Assembly (NCBI RefSeq): GCF_000403435.2
Contig: NZ_KE159703.1
Location: forward strand, 621,567 to 674,442
Direction: 5' to 3'
From: Oscillibacter sp. 1-3
GTDB taxonomy: Bacteria; Bacillota; Clostridia; Oscillospirales; Oscillospiraceae
DNA: 52,876 bases
The notes beneath the pieces are model-generated. The model ran no database searches. It had not been told where the DNA came from and saw only the letters and a program-made list of their open reading frames with translations. Shown in pieces: positions 10,136 to 18,816 of the stretch. Within the stretch, counting starts at the first letter, position 1. The number at the start of each line of letters is the position of its first letter. The translations under genes were made by a program, and so were the position numbers.

Positions 10136-11351
10136 ACAGCACCTCGTCATATCTGGATAAATCGGAGGGCTTCAAGGGGAAATCTATTACTTTGCCCTGT
10201 TCCAGCAGAACATTTTCCGCATCTATTGTCTGTTTCAGCGTAATCCTTCTATAGTGCTGAGGATTGACAACCATGTCCTTCCTTTGATACGATATTCGAT
10301 GCAGAGCGATCTGCTTTCCCTCATAGTAGGCGGCCAGCATACTGTCGAGGGCCACGACTGCCACATCTTTGCCGATGTACTCCGCTGGCACGGAGTACTG
10401 ATTCCCGGCGTATGAGATGAGGCAGTCTTTTTGTACCCGCCTAAGGTTGATCTTGTCGATGATGTACTCACGGGAAAGAGGACTCAGCCCCTCTTTTTGC
10501 AGCCGTTCAAAGGGAATCTCGTTGGTGGTGGCATGGACTTTGCCATTGACCTTATTACACCAAGCCAAGGCTTGTCCATTCAAATCTGCCAGGCTGTTGT
10601 ACTTGATCCCGACCATGAAGTTGTCCCGCACAAACTGCACCGTCCGCTCCACTTTTCCTTTCGTCTGACCACGATATGGCCGGCACAGGATGGGTTTGAA
10701 TCCATAGAATCCCGCGAAGTCCTCAAACTGCCGGTTTAGTGTGGAGTCCTCCTGCTTCAAAAGCCGCTTGATGACTACCTGCTTCATGTTATCGTACAGA
10801 ATCTCCTCCGGGTAGCCTCCGAAATACCGAAACGCGTTCTGATGGCACCGTATCAACGTGTTTGTGCTCATATCTGTGACAAATTCGATGTACCGCATCC
10901 TTGAGTACCCCAGAATCATGAGAAAGCAGTACAGCTTCTTCCACTTTCCGTCCTCGTATACCAGGTGATCCTCGAAGAATCCCCAGTCCATCTGCCCTTG
11001 CTTTCCTGGCATCGTCTCAAACCGCACCGTTGCTTTCTCATTCAAGTCCATCTTCCGGCTGCTCACATACGCCTTGACAATACTGTAACCTCCGTCAAAC
11101 CCCATCTCCCGCAGCTTCTCCAGTATCCGCAACGCTGAATACGGCGCCTCTTCCAGCCACTCGTCCACGATCTGCTTGTACGGGTCCATCTTTGTTGGCT
11201 TGGGTTCGCTCAATGTGTACTCCGGCTTCTGCGGCGATTCCGCGTACCGCTTTGCCGTCCGCGGGTCCATGTGGTACTTCCGTCCCAGCTCCACATAGCT
11301 CAGCCCTTTTTGTCTGTCGCTTCGGATATCCATCCACTGTGCTCCTTTCAT
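10128..11351 (-). CDS. istA: IS21-family transposase IstA
   Basis: A 407-aa DDE transposase with an N-terminal HTH (GLSYVELGRKYHMDPRTAKRY) and a catalytic core with Asp in GQMDWG, Asp in ILYDNMKQ and Glu in GKVERTVQF. Length is slightly short for IstA but complete. The start MKGAQWMDIR follows a GGAG site. It is co-transcribed with istB from the right end of the IS. Confidence 0.92.
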   Translation of the reverse strand: MKGAQWMDIRSDRQKGLSYVELGRKYHMDPRTAKRYAESPQKPEYTLSEPKPTKMDPYKQIVDEWLEEAPYSALRILEKLREMGFDGGYSIVKAYVSSRKMDLNEKATVRFETMPGKQGQMDWGFFEDHLVYEDGKWKKLYCFLMILGYSRMRYIEFVTDMSTNTLIRCHQNAFRYFGGYPEEILYDNMKQVVIKRLLKQEDSTLNRQFEDFAGFYGFKPILCRPYRGQTKGKVERTVQFVRDNFMVGIKYNSLADLNGQALAWCNKVNGKVHATTNEIPFERLQKEGLSPLSREYIIDKINLRRVQKDCLISYAGNQYSVPAEYIGKDVAVVALDSMLAAYYEGKQIALHRISYQRKDMVVNPQHYRRITLKQTIDAENVLLEQGKVIDFPLKPSDLSRYDEVLYD

Positions 11352-11455
11352 TTTCTGACTCCCTTTCCGGGCTCTTTCTCGCCCTGATTGGGAGTCTATC
11401 TTTTTCCCTTCACCTCCGCCACTAAACTACATTTTTTCCTCGGCGTTTTCTTACA

Positions 11456-12617
11456 TTTTATCACTGGCGCTGACATTTATCTCCACGCCATTCCAGGAGT
11501 GGGGGACATCCCGCTGAACAAGCTGTCCCAGTCTGACCTCCAGCAGTTCTTCACCGAGATGAAAAAGGGTGGGCGAATCAACAACGTGGAGCGTCACGGC
11601 GCAGGAATGGCGGACCGCTCGGTGCGCAGTTGTCATGCGGTGTGCCAGATGGCACTGGATCGGGCGGTGAAGGAGGGGCTCATCCGGGTAAACCCGGCCA
11701 TCGGCTGCAAGCTGCCGCCCCTGCGGGAGCGAGAGATGAAGATTCTGACCAAGGAGGAGATCCAGCGGTTCCTGATCCAGGCCAAGGCTGAGGGGATGTA
11801 CGAGCTGTTTCTTCTGGAATTGACCACAGGGATGCGCCGGGGCGAGCTGCTGGCTCTGCAATGGTCCGACCTGGATTTCAAGACGGGGCGGCTCCGTATC
11901 AGCAGGCAGGTATACTCCGTCAACGGCAGGATGGAGGTCAACGAGCCGAAGACAAAGGCTGCCGTCCGCACCATCATCCTGCCGCCCGCCATGGTGGAAC
12001 TGCTGGTGGAGTACAAGTCGCAGGTATTCTCAGAGTGGATGTTCCCTTCCCGCGTCAAGCCGGAGCAGCCCGTAGATCCCGGCTATGTCCGCAAGCGTCT
12101 GCAAGTCATTCTGGAGCGGGCCAGGTGCAAAAGGGTGAGGTTTCATGACCTCCGGCACACCTTTGCCACCATGTCCCTGGAGAATGGGATGGATGTAAAG
12201 ACCCTGTCCACCATCATTGGGCATGTCTCCTCCGCTACCACGCTGAACATCTACACCCACGTCACCGGCGAGATGCAGCGGAACGCAGCTCGGAATATTG
12301 ACCAGGGCATCGCCGGGGTGGAGATGCAGGAGCAGGATGAAACAGAGCGGGAGGAAACTGTTCCTCCAGTACAGTTCACCCCCTACCGCCCTCCCCACCG
12401 CAGGCCAGGGACGGGCTGCATCAGCCAAATCAATGACCACCTGTGGGAGGGCCGCTACTCGCCCAAGTGGATCGACGGCAAAAAGCACGCCCGCAACATC
12501 TACGCCCATACCCGCGAGGAGTGCGAGGAAAAACTGGCGGTGCTGATCGTTCAGATGAAACGGGAACTGGCGGAGCTGAAAGCGGCACAGGCGGCGGGAA
12601 TGTCCTCCAGATACTGA
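11456..12617 (+). pseudogene. Tyrosine integrase of element A, N-terminus lost
   Basis: From IYLHAIPGVG onward this is nearly identical to the 479-aa integrase at 38744-40183, but its first ~100 residues (arm-site binding domain and part of the core-binding domain) are replaced by IS21 and a short unrelated stretch. The catalytic residues survive: TTGMRRGE, FHDLRHTFAT, GHVSSATTLNIY. The C-terminal AP2-like segment (LWEGRYSPKWIDGKKHARN) also survives. Without a start and N-domain it should not integrate or excise element A, which would then depend on the paralogue in element B. Confidence 0.85.
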
Positions 12618-12636
12618 GGTGCCATATCCAAAGATA

Positions 12637-12669
12637 GGACAGCGGGTCGAGGTGATTCGCTGTTCTTTT
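12637..12669 (+). terminator. Terminator of the element A integrase
   Basis: GGACAGCG pairs with CGCTGTTC (8 bp, one G-U) and is followed by TTTTCT, 20 bp after the integrase stop. The motif TATCCAAAGATA lies directly before the stem. The matching place in element B (40203-40232) has an equivalent hairpin. Confidence 0.6.
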
Positions 12670-12789
12670 CTGAGGCGGAGGCAATTTGTGCAGATGGAGT
12701 CTGCATAAATTCTTTTCTTCTTGATAAACGACCGATGCCGTGATATGCTTGGTTTGTTCATTCATCTCGGATTTGATGGGGGTGAAGTC

Positions 12790-13140
12790 GTGGGGGAGCA
12801 GCGATTTACAAAACGGGATTGGATCCTTTTCCGCAGTAAAATCGGCAGTTGGCAGGAAGCCTACATGGGCAGGCTATGCGATGAATACATAGAACTGCTG
12901 AGCGGCGATGGTGATCCGTCAGAAAAATTCTGGAAGCTGGATAAGCGGATAAGAAGTGACAAAAGAAATCCAGGCGTCCAGTTACAGATGACACGGACAA
13001 ATTTCATATACAACATCATTTCGCTTATCAACAACGACGTAATCAGCATGAAAGACCTTGAAGATTTTAGCGATGACTTGAAGGAGACTGTAAGAGTCTT
13101 CCTTGAACGGCAGAGCCGGGACTACTCGGATGAAAAGTAA
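12790..13140 (+). CDS. Small conserved RFTKRDW-type protein, unknown function
   Basis: A 116-aa soluble, helical, charged protein starting (GTG, VGEQRFTKRDW) after a GGGGG-rich site. A longer frame from 12721 is possible but not supported by the paralogue at 41035-41385, which begins at the same place. The two are about 85% identical. Such proteins occur next to integrases and SWIM proteins in clostridial genomes, sometimes labelled multidrug transporter. No membrane segment is present, so that label does not fit. Repetition in both elements argues for a role linked to element maintenance. Confidence 0.65.
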   Translation: MGEQRFTKRDWILFRSKIGSWQEAYMGRLCDEYIELLSGDGDPSEKFWKLDKRIRSDKRNPGVQLQMTRTNFIYNIISLINNDVISMKDLEDFSDDLKETVRVFLERQSRDYSDEK

Positions 13141-13214
13141 TCCCTGGTGGACAAAGCGCAAACTGACAGGATAAGGGAAAGCGGACAAAGCCATAGCCCA
13201 CCGCATGGAAATTG

Positions 13215-14831
13215 TCAGGTCGCCTCTAATGGCTGTCGCTTCGCTTCTAACAGCTTCCTGTCATGACGCTTGATATAGGCAAAGGTATCGGCCAGTGAGA
13301 GGAAAAGCCGGGGCTGGCGGTGATAGAGCAAAGGGTTATCAGGTGTCGTAGTCAGGTTGATATGATCCACAGCGATGGGATTGCACTTCAGATGAATCCG
13401 CCACCGTCCGAGCGGGGTGCGGATGGTGAAATAACCTGCTTCTCTGCTGTATGTAAACTGGTTTTCTTCGCACAGGGCAACCAAATCCTGGACAGATTCG
13501 TCCTGCCGCTTTTGACTGGTAATGGGGATGGAGTAGATCATATCCTGCTTTTTGGTGGGCTTGCACAGCTTGCACGGCGTGTAACCCGCACGGCTCGCGT
13601 CCTGGAAGCGGGAGAACCCTTTCAGGTTGGACAGCCCCTTCAGCTTGCGGCAGTCCCGCCGGTGAAAGGTCTGATACCCGGCGGCAGCCCAAAAGGCATA
13701 GCCCGGCTGGGTGAGGGTGAGCAGATCCGCCCGCTCCTGGCCGGTCATGGAATCCAAAGGGGCGTTCCTACGCTCCTCCTGGGACTGTTTCAGACGCTGG
13801 ATGGCCCGCTGCTCCGGATTCGGCAGATTTTTCTGGAACGGCCCATGGGCCGACTTGACCGGCGCATATATCTTTTCGGGAACTTTGACCAGATCCAGCG
13901 CGGATGGCTTGCAGAGCTTGCAGGGCCGCCGCCCCGTCTTTGCGCAGGCGTCGTAAAAAACGGAACCCATAATGCTGTCGGCGGACAGGATGCGGGAACA
14001 GTCCCGCCGGTGGAACACTGAGGATGTTTTGGCGTAGACAAAATTATACTGGGAGCGGTCAATGATGCTCTGATTCCGGTTTCGCTTCGCTGAGCGGTAC
14101 TCCTCTGCCAGACATGGACAGGGCCGGGCTTTGCCATTAAAGCACGGCTTAAATGAGACAAAACCGGACAGAACCGCACCGTCCGGGATATCGTCGCAGT
14201 CCTTCCTGTGGAGAAGTCCGGTATTGGTGTCCAGCTGATAGGGCATATCTGCATGAACTGGGTCCTGCCTGGAACCGTACCGGCTTGTCCGTCTCTTTGC
14301 TTGGTTGCGCAAATTTTCCTGGGGGAAGTCCAGCGCCTGGAGAACAGCCTGGATGGTTAGCACGTCATGCTCAGAGCAGTGGGCGGGCGTTGGAACTGTC
14401 AGGCCCAGGGACGTGGCAATTTTGTAGGGATTTTCCTGTACAATACCCTTTGAAATCAGGATGGGGCTCACATGATCCAGCAGAACCCGGTGGGGCACAG
14501 CGGGCGGCACCTGCAAAACCGGTGTATGGAGCCGCTTAAAAACTTTGGGCGCCTCCTCCGCCCACCAGCACAGCACATCATCTTTTTGGAGCCACATGCG
14601 AAGGTTACGCAGTGCCGCGGACAGGGTAGGTGCGCATAAAAAGTCCTCCGGCTTCCCGCCGGAAAAGGCTATATGGGTCCAGTCGGGTGTATCTGTGCGA
14701 TCTGGTCTGATCCGGGAAAAGAAGCAATCCCGCCTGTTCCAGCTTTCATCAGTGCGGAGTGCCGCCAGCTGTGTGGGAAAAATTCTGCCTCCGCTGCCGC
14801 AGTACCACTCCATGTCCATCAGAACATACAT
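13215..14831 (-). CDS. DEDDh-type exonuclease with three Ada-like Zn-binding repeats
   Basis: A 538-aa protein starting MYVLMDMEWYCG behind GAGGAGGGG. The N-terminal ~190 residues look like a DnaQ-type 3'-5' exonuclease: DME near residue 6 and a C-terminal EHDVLTIQAVLQ that fits the HxxxxD element of DEDDh enzymes. The rest carries three repeats of an Ada-type metal site: LHRKDC...ARPCPC, FHRRDC...RRPCKLCKP and FHRRDC...YTPCKLCKP. Each supplies Cys and His ligands for zinc. It probably processes or inspects nucleic acid, but the combination is not one I can name. It is absent from the matching place in element B, so it is cargo placed between two conserved genes, in reverse orientation. Confidence 0.65.
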   Translation of the reverse strand: MYVLMDMEWYCGSGGRIFPTQLAALRTDESWNRRDCFFSRIRPDRTDTPDWTHIAFSGGKPEDFLCAPTLSAALRNLRMWLQKDDVLCWWAEEAPKVFKRLHTPVLQVPPAVPHRVLLDHVSPILISKGIVQENPYKIATSLGLTVPTPAHCSEHDVLTIQAVLQALDFPQENLRNQAKRRTSRYGSRQDPVHADMPYQLDTNTGLLHRKDCDDIPDGAVLSGFVSFKPCFNGKARPCPCLAEEYRSAKRNRNQSIIDRSQYNFVYAKTSSVFHRRDCSRILSADSIMGSVFYDACAKTGRRPCKLCKPSALDLVKVPEKIYAPVKSAHGPFQKNLPNPEQRAIQRLKQSQEERRNAPLDSMTGQERADLLTLTQPGYAFWAAAGYQTFHRRDCRKLKGLSNLKGFSRFQDASRAGYTPCKLCKPTKKQDMIYSIPITSQKRQDESVQDLVALCEENQFTYSREAGYFTIRTPLGRWRIHLKCNPIAVDHINLTTTPDNPLLYHRQPRLFLSLADTFAYIKRHDRKLLEAKRQPLEAT

Positions 14832-15011
14832 AGTGCCCCTCCTCTCTGCCTGTCGCTGACAGAATATCAGAGAAGCTGTCCTATAAACTGTACTTTTACT
14901 TGCGCGCTTCCCTGTCAAGCAAACAAAAATCAAAAGGGAGTTTTATTGGACACCTCCCGCTGTATCATACAGGCACAGCTTAAAGATTCCATACAGGAAG
15001 GATGATGTCCG

Positions 15012-15830
15012 ATGAAACGAAAAATCGGGTTTTGGGCTGAAAACCAGGAAGATACCGTCAATACTGCCCAAGCTGTACCTGAAAATCCCGCCGCCGTACC
15101 GAGAAAGTCGCTGGTTCAGGTCTATTTTCCTCAGCGAGGCATGAATCTGTCCTACTTCAACAACCAGTTTGACCTCCAGGTGGGAGATATCGTCTATGTG
15201 GACGGCAAGCTGGAGGGCCTGCGGGGGCGTGTGACCGCTGTAAACTACAGCTTTAAGATCAAGCTCTCCGATTATAAGCGGGTGGTCGCTGTGGCGGATA
15301 CCCACATCTCTGGAGAACTCCGCATGGCCGGCTCCCACCTGGTATCTTTTGACTCTCAGACGATCCCCTATGAGAAAATCATCACCTGGTTCAAGGCCCC
15401 GGACAAAGAGGATGACGTCTATGTGTCCGGCAGTGATGACCACAGCTTTCGGCTGGACGACCTCAGCGGAATGAAGGTCACCAGCGCCATTGCGGAGCGT
15501 GGGCACGACTACTATACAGAGAACCGGGTTGTCTACCTCTGCATTGACCGTGGTCATGGGCGGGGGATCGTGGAAGGAACTTCCCCTTATGAGATCGAGT
15601 TTGATTATGGCGGCGGCGAGATCAAAAATCTCACCTGCAGCTGTTATTGCGGCTATCCCTGCAAGCACACTTTTGCCGCCATGCTCCAGCTGCGGGAGAC
15701 GCTGAAGCTATTGGAAGAGAAGGACGGTTTCGATTGGAATGAGGGCGGTTACGCTGCGGCGATCAGTCAAGGTGCCTTTTTCTCTTTTGCCGTGGATGGA
15801 AAAACGACCGGCAGCTTCGTGTTTCGATAG
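15012..15830 (+). CDS. SWIM zinc-finger protein, element A copy
   Basis: A 272-aa protein with a C-terminal SWIM motif, CSCYCGYPCKHTFA (CxCx4CxH, about residues 211-224), a zinc-binding module for nucleic acid or protein contacts. The N-terminal region has no recognised fold. The second half is virtually identical at DNA level to the element B copy at 41515-42333. Start ATG 15012 follows GGAAGGATG. It is the last gene before the att site in both elements. Confidence 0.75.
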   Translation: MKRKIGFWAENQEDTVNTAQAVPENPAAVPRKSLVQVYFPQRGMNLSYFNNQFDLQVGDIVYVDGKLEGLRGRVTAVNYSFKIKLSDYKRVVAVADTHISGELRMAGSHLVSFDSQTIPYEKIITWFKAPDKEDDVYVSGSDDHSFRLDDLSGMKVTSAIAERGHDYYTENRVVYLCIDRGHGRGIVEGTSPYEIEFDYGGGEIKNLTCSCYCGYPCKHTFAAMLQLRETLKLLEEKDGFDWNEGGYAAAISQGAFFSFAVDGKTTGSFVFR

Positions 15831-15872
15831 TCTCACACACAGTAAAGGTTGAGGCGCTATATCCAAAGAATA

Positions 15873-15904
15873 GGACGGCGGGCCAAAGTAACAGTCCGCC
15901 GCCC
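15873..15904 (+). terminator. Hairpin after SWIM gene (element A)
   Basis: GGACGGCGG pairs with CCGCCGCCC (one mismatch) followed by GAAAATTTTC. The sequence TATATCCAAAGAATA lies directly upstream. It is identical to 42376-42407 in element B. Confidence 0.5.
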
Positions 15905-15948
15905 GAAAATTTTCTGAAACCCGTCTGTGGTATTTCTGTGGTCAAAAG

Positions 15949-15982
15949 AAAAATCACCCCAGTTTTTACTGAGGTGATTTCT
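15949..15982. terminator. Bidirectional terminator-like hairpin beside att
   Basis: AAATCACC (15951-15958) pairs with GGTGATTT (15973-15980) around a 14-nt loop, flanked by A-rich and T-rich sequence. It lies between the SWIM gene and the tRNA-derived att copy. It is equivalent to the slightly diverged hairpin at 42452-42482, where it lies just beyond the 3' end of the tRNA-Ala gene and probably terminates it. Confidence 0.55.
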
Positions 15983-15986
15983 TATT

Positions 15987-16031
15987 TGGTGGACTCGAAG
16001 GGGATCGAACCCTCGACCTCTGCGATGCGAA
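15987..16031 (-). repeat. att site: displaced 3' part of tRNA-Ala
   Basis: These 45 bp are identical to the 3' part of the intact tRNA-Ala gene (42489-42533), from encoded CCA through acceptor, T-arm and variable loop to the anticodon loop (core GATGCGAA). After 16031 the sequence departs from tRNA. It is what remains of a tRNA end when a second element integrates, so it marks the junction between element A and element B. Confidence 0.85.
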
Positions 16032-16165
16032 AAGATTCAGAAAACTTTTTCGGCTTGTTTCTGCTCCTTTTAGCCGTTTCCGCTGGAGTTAATTTCATCT
16101 GTAAGCCTCTTTAATGGGCTGTTCTCCATGTGCTCCGGCCGCGTCTGTGGTAGGTTCTGTGGTCA

Positions 16166-16223
16166 GAAACGCTTCCCGCTTCTGGCCATCGGTTTTCCGC
16201 CAGCGCTGAGCGGGAAGCGTTTC
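16166..16223. repeat. 15-bp perfect inverted repeat near the att junction
   Basis: GAAACGCTTCCCGCT (16166-16180) and AGCGGGAAGCGTTTC (16209-16223), separated by 28 bp, lie in the gene-free stretch 16032-16380 at the left end of element B. It could be an integrase or excisionase arm site or a terminator. Nothing else in this stretch was recognised except one further TATCCAAAGATA motif at 16309-16329. Confidence 0.5.
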
Positions 16224-16380
16224 ACATTTTTGCTGTCTGCATTGTAACTCTGGCAGGAAGGTTTTGCAACGGTTTTCTGCCAGAGCAGGCACTCAAATTT
16301 TGCGGAACTATATCCAAAGATAAGGACAGAAGATCAAATCGCAAGGCGCAGTGCAGGATGTCGAAAGCGTGTATGGGCAC

Positions 16381-17274
16381 TCAGTTTGCTGAGGAGTACT
16401 CAAAGCTGGCATTGGGGTCCGTATGCTGAAGCAAGAGGTTATCCCCGTGCCAGAAGCGGTAGCGCACCTCCGCACAGAGGCTTTCGTGGATGGTGCGCTC
16501 CATGCGGCCCTCTATTGGAGCCCGGAGGGCCTGCCGCTGCTCGTTCAGCAATTCGACTTCCAGGTGGTACTTCCCCTGACGGATCACCGCACCGGAGGGA
16601 GACCACTTGTCAATTTTGGCGCCCCGGTAGGTTGCCAGGCGGTATTCCCGGCCACGGTACAAAACAGAGCAGATACAGCCGGTGAAGCCGCCCACAGGCA
16701 GGGGGATCGTCGCAATTGCAAGCATCAGACTGCCGCGCTCCGGGCCGTCCCAAACGCACTGCGTCCAGAGGTATTTGCTGGGAAAAGAGCGGCCCTGATC
16801 TGTTTCGATGTATCCGATCCCGTCGGAGAAGTCCAAACACTTGCCGTTCAGCTCCAGCGTTCCACTCAGGGAATGCCCCATGCTGATGACGCCGTGGGAG
16901 CACTGCATTCCTACGAAAAATCGAAACGGCCCCATAATGTCAGACCGCAGAGCGGTAAAAGAACCGTAGCGCAGTGAGCCGCAGAGGGAAAGATTGTCCT
17001 GTTGGATATGGAGATCGATTCCCTGACTGCCAAAGCTGGACGGTCCAATCTGCACTTGAAAAGGCTGCCGGGAGACTTGCAGTTGTGCCTCCGGGTACTC
17101 CAGCCACCACGACTGATTCCTTGAAATGACTTGGAGAGAGGCGGTGCGGCGTCCATCTCTATCGATATGGAACGCGGGAATCAGCGCAAGAGTCTGTCCC
17201 TGCGGATTCTGGTGCTTGAAGTACCAGCCCTCAAAATAGGGGCCTGTCCTATTTGTACCGCGGAAAAATCCCAT
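16381..17274 (-). CDS. Tocopherol cyclase-like family protein
   Basis: A 297-aa protein with the N-terminal signature PYFEGWYFKHQ and later FSDGIGYIETDQGRSFPSKYLW, both typical of the bacterial tocopherol-cyclase-like family. This is a lipocalin-type beta-barrel that in plants closes the chromanol ring. The bacterial members have no established substrate and no tocopherol genes are near, so only the fold is supported. Start ATG 17274 has GGGGTGA upstream. It is the last gene of a minus-strand cluster with yaaA upstream. Confidence 0.75.
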   Translation of the reverse strand: MGFFRGTNRTGPYFEGWYFKHQNPQGQTLALIPAFHIDRDGRRTASLQVISRNQSWWLEYPEAQLQVSRQPFQVQIGPSSFGSQGIDLHIQQDNLSLCGSLRYGSFTALRSDIMGPFRFFVGMQCSHGVISMGHSLSGTLELNGKCLDFSDGIGYIETDQGRSFPSKYLWTQCVWDGPERGSLMLAIATIPLPVGGFTGCICSVLYRGREYRLATYRGAKIDKWSPSGAVIRQGKYHLEVELLNEQRQALRAPIEGRMERTIHESLCAEVRYRFWHGDNLLLQHTDPNASFEYSSAN

Positions 17275-17283
17275 AATTTATCA

Positions 17284-17313
17284 CCCCAGATTCAGTTTTC
17301 CCTAAATCTGGGG
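17284..17313. repeat. Hairpin upstream of the tocopherol-cyclase-like gene
   Basis: CCCCAGATT pairs perfectly with AATCTGGGG, followed on the plus strand by ATTTTAT. It overlaps the ribosome-site region of the minus-strand gene starting at 17274, so it could mask that site or end transcription. Confidence 0.45.
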
Positions 17314-17364
17314 ATTTTATATGGGATATTCTCTGATGCTGGAGGCCGTCAAAGCTGTCTTGGT

Positions 17365-17401
17365 GAAATAGTTTTGCAGATATAAACCGCAAAACTATTT
17401 C
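17365..17401. repeat. 13-bp perfect inverted repeat
   Basis: GAAATAGTTTTGC and GCAAAACTATTTC flank an 11-nt loop in the intergenic region 17275-17521. A-rich and T-rich arms suit either a bidirectional terminator or an operator for a dimeric repressor. Confidence 0.5.
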
Positions 17402-17498
17402 TACAAAACATCCATATATCAGCAAGCCGATAGACGAAAATTATCAGAGAATCAAAACGACACGCACCGCAGATTTCTTGTTGAGCGCAGAATATTAA

Positions 17499-17521
17499 GC
17501 CGCTCCCGGCCAGGAAGCGGC
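17499..17521 (-). terminator. Terminator after yaaA
   Basis: On the minus strand GCCGCTTCC pairs with GGGAGCGGC directly after the yaaA stop and is followed by TTAATATT. Confidence 0.55.
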
Positions 17522-18280
17522 TCAATCCTTGGGGGACTGTATCCAAAGATAAGCGGTGTGATTCCCCACCGATGTGGAGCGGCAGAATCGATAGCCCAGC
17601 TGGTCAAAGGCCTGGAGATCCTCCGGGCTTTTGATTTGGTTCTCCGCCAGCCAGCGCACCATCTGCCCGCGGGCCATTTTGCATTTGGTACCCTTTTCGA
17701 CGACCTTACCGTCTTTCAATTCTCCGAAGACGCAGGTGATAAACTGCACCGTTTTAGGCGGGTGAGTCTCCACCGCCTTGCTGTACTCCTTGGAGGCCAG
17801 ATTCAGCACCATATCCGTCTCAGAGGCCAACTGTCGGGCCAGGCAATCTCCCCAAAATTGATACAGATCCCGGCAGCTGTCCACCGCCAGCTTTGCCTGC
17901 ATCTCCAGCCGGTAGGGAGTTACGCCGTCGAAGGGCCGCAGCAGACCGTAGAAGCCAGAGAGGATGCGCAGGTGCTCCCGGAGGTAGTCCAAGTGAGTCG
18001 TCTCCATCACGCTGGGGGCCATGTAGCGGTACTGAATGCCCTCGTAGGAAAGAATGGCGGGGGTGAGATTATGGCGCAGGTTCATCTGTCCCAGCCGCTC
18101 AATGTTCAGTTTGGCGATGGAGTCATTGCACTTCCAGAGGGCCTGTAAGTCCTTGGAGGACATACCCTGGAGGACAGCCTTCAGCCGCTCTGTCTGCTCC
18201 AGAAACTGAGGCAGACTATCCACGGCAAAGCTGTCCGTATCCACCACCATTTTCTTCGCCGGTGCGATGATGATGCGCAT
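17522..18280 (-). CDS. yaaA: Peroxide-stress protein YaaA (DUF328)
   Basis: A 252-aa protein matching the YaaA/UPF0246 family along its full length: MRIIIAPAKKM at the start, ILSGFYGLLRPFDGVTPYRLEM in the middle and a conserved C-terminal basic segment (CKMARGQMVRWLAEN). In E. coli YaaA binds DNA and lowers free iron during hydrogen peroxide stress. Start ATG 18280 follows AAGGAGGGGG. It lies 14 bp after the upstream DUF gene in a minus-strand operon. No defect is seen. Confidence 0.92.
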   Translation of the reverse strand: MRIIIAPAKKMVVDTDSFAVDSLPQFLEQTERLKAVLQGMSSKDLQALWKCNDSIAKLNIERLGQMNLRHNLTPAILSYEGIQYRYMAPSVMETTHLDYLREHLRILSGFYGLLRPFDGVTPYRLEMQAKLAVDSCRDLYQFWGDCLARQLASETDMVLNLASKEYSKAVETHPPKTVQFITCVFGELKDGKVVEKGTKCKMARGQMVRWLAENQIKSPEDLQAFDQLGYRFCRSTSVGNHTAYLWIQSPKD

Positions 18281-18294
18281 AGAGCCCCCTCCTT

Positions 18295-18816
18295 TCAGAT
18301 TTGGGAAAGCATCTCCGTTAGCCGCCTTGCCGCTGTGTCCAGGCCTTCTATTCCCGCGCAGCGGCTGAGTTTAGCGTTGACCAGCTGCTCCAGCAGGGGT
18401 TGACTTTGGCTGCTTTCGTCCAGAGCCAGTTCCGTAGCCATCACATCCTCCCAGGCGCGGTTTAAAAAGGCCACCTCCCGGCGGCCATGAGTCCTGGCGA
18501 ACAGAGGCAGTTCTGAACCGCACAGCTCCTTCGTCTCTTCTTCGGGAAAACCGGCGGCGGATAAACTGAGCCGCAGATCGTCCAGGAAAATGTCCGGCAG
18601 GCGCTCCCATTTCGGATGGCTGAGATCGTACAGCACAAATGTATAGCGTGTATGGCAGTGGATCGCCAGCAGACTGGGCCTGCCCCGCAGCGGAATAATG
18701 TGAATATCCCAGCAGAAGCGGTGGTCTGATTCCTGGCCGTAAGGGAGTGTTTTGATGTGTAAGTGCCGCTGGAGGAGAATGGTCAGGCCCAGCTCTATCG
18801 TATTATTTCTTTTCAT
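18295..18816 (-). CDS. Uncharacterised protein, possibly DUF6933-like
   Basis: A 173-aa protein. The central strands RPSLLAIHCHTRYTFVLYDL and the later ARTHGRREVAFLNRAW resemble proteins labelled DUF6933, which are of unknown function; the assignment is from memory. Its start overlaps the end of the phosphoesterase gene by 14 bp and yaaA follows 14 bp downstream, so the three appear co-transcribed. Confidence 0.55.
   Translation of the reverse strand: MKRNNTIELGLTILLQRHLHIKTLPYGQESDHRFCWDIHIIPLRGRPSLLAIHCHTRYTFVLYDLSHPKWERLPDIFLDDLRLSLSAAGFPEEETKELCGSELPLFARTHGRREVAFLNRAWEDVMATELALDESSQSQPLLEQLVNAKLSRCAGIEGLDTAARRLTEMLSQI

Larger units (their letters stand above)
9281..11455 (-). mobile_element. 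IS21-family insertion sequence
   Basis: Inverted ends match well: TGTAAGAAAACGCCGA at 9281-9296 against its complement ending at 11455. Inside lie istB and istA on the minus strand, overlapping by 8 bp. A run of 11 G (9319-9329) lies just inside the left end. The flanks (GAAAT on the left, TTTTATC on the right) show no convincing 4-8 bp target duplication. The left flank is a broken virD4 and the right flank a broken integrase. This points to a deletion or recombination that removed what once lay between them. Confidence 0.9.

Noticed and set aside
12790..13140. Naming the RFTKRDW-type gene a multidrug transporter
   Set aside because: The 116-aa protein is hydrophilic and has no membrane segment.
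17535..17550. TATCCAAAGATA at the yaaA 3' end as a further copy of the motif
   Set aside because: Here the bases encode YLWIQ of YaaA, so the match is explained by coding sequence.
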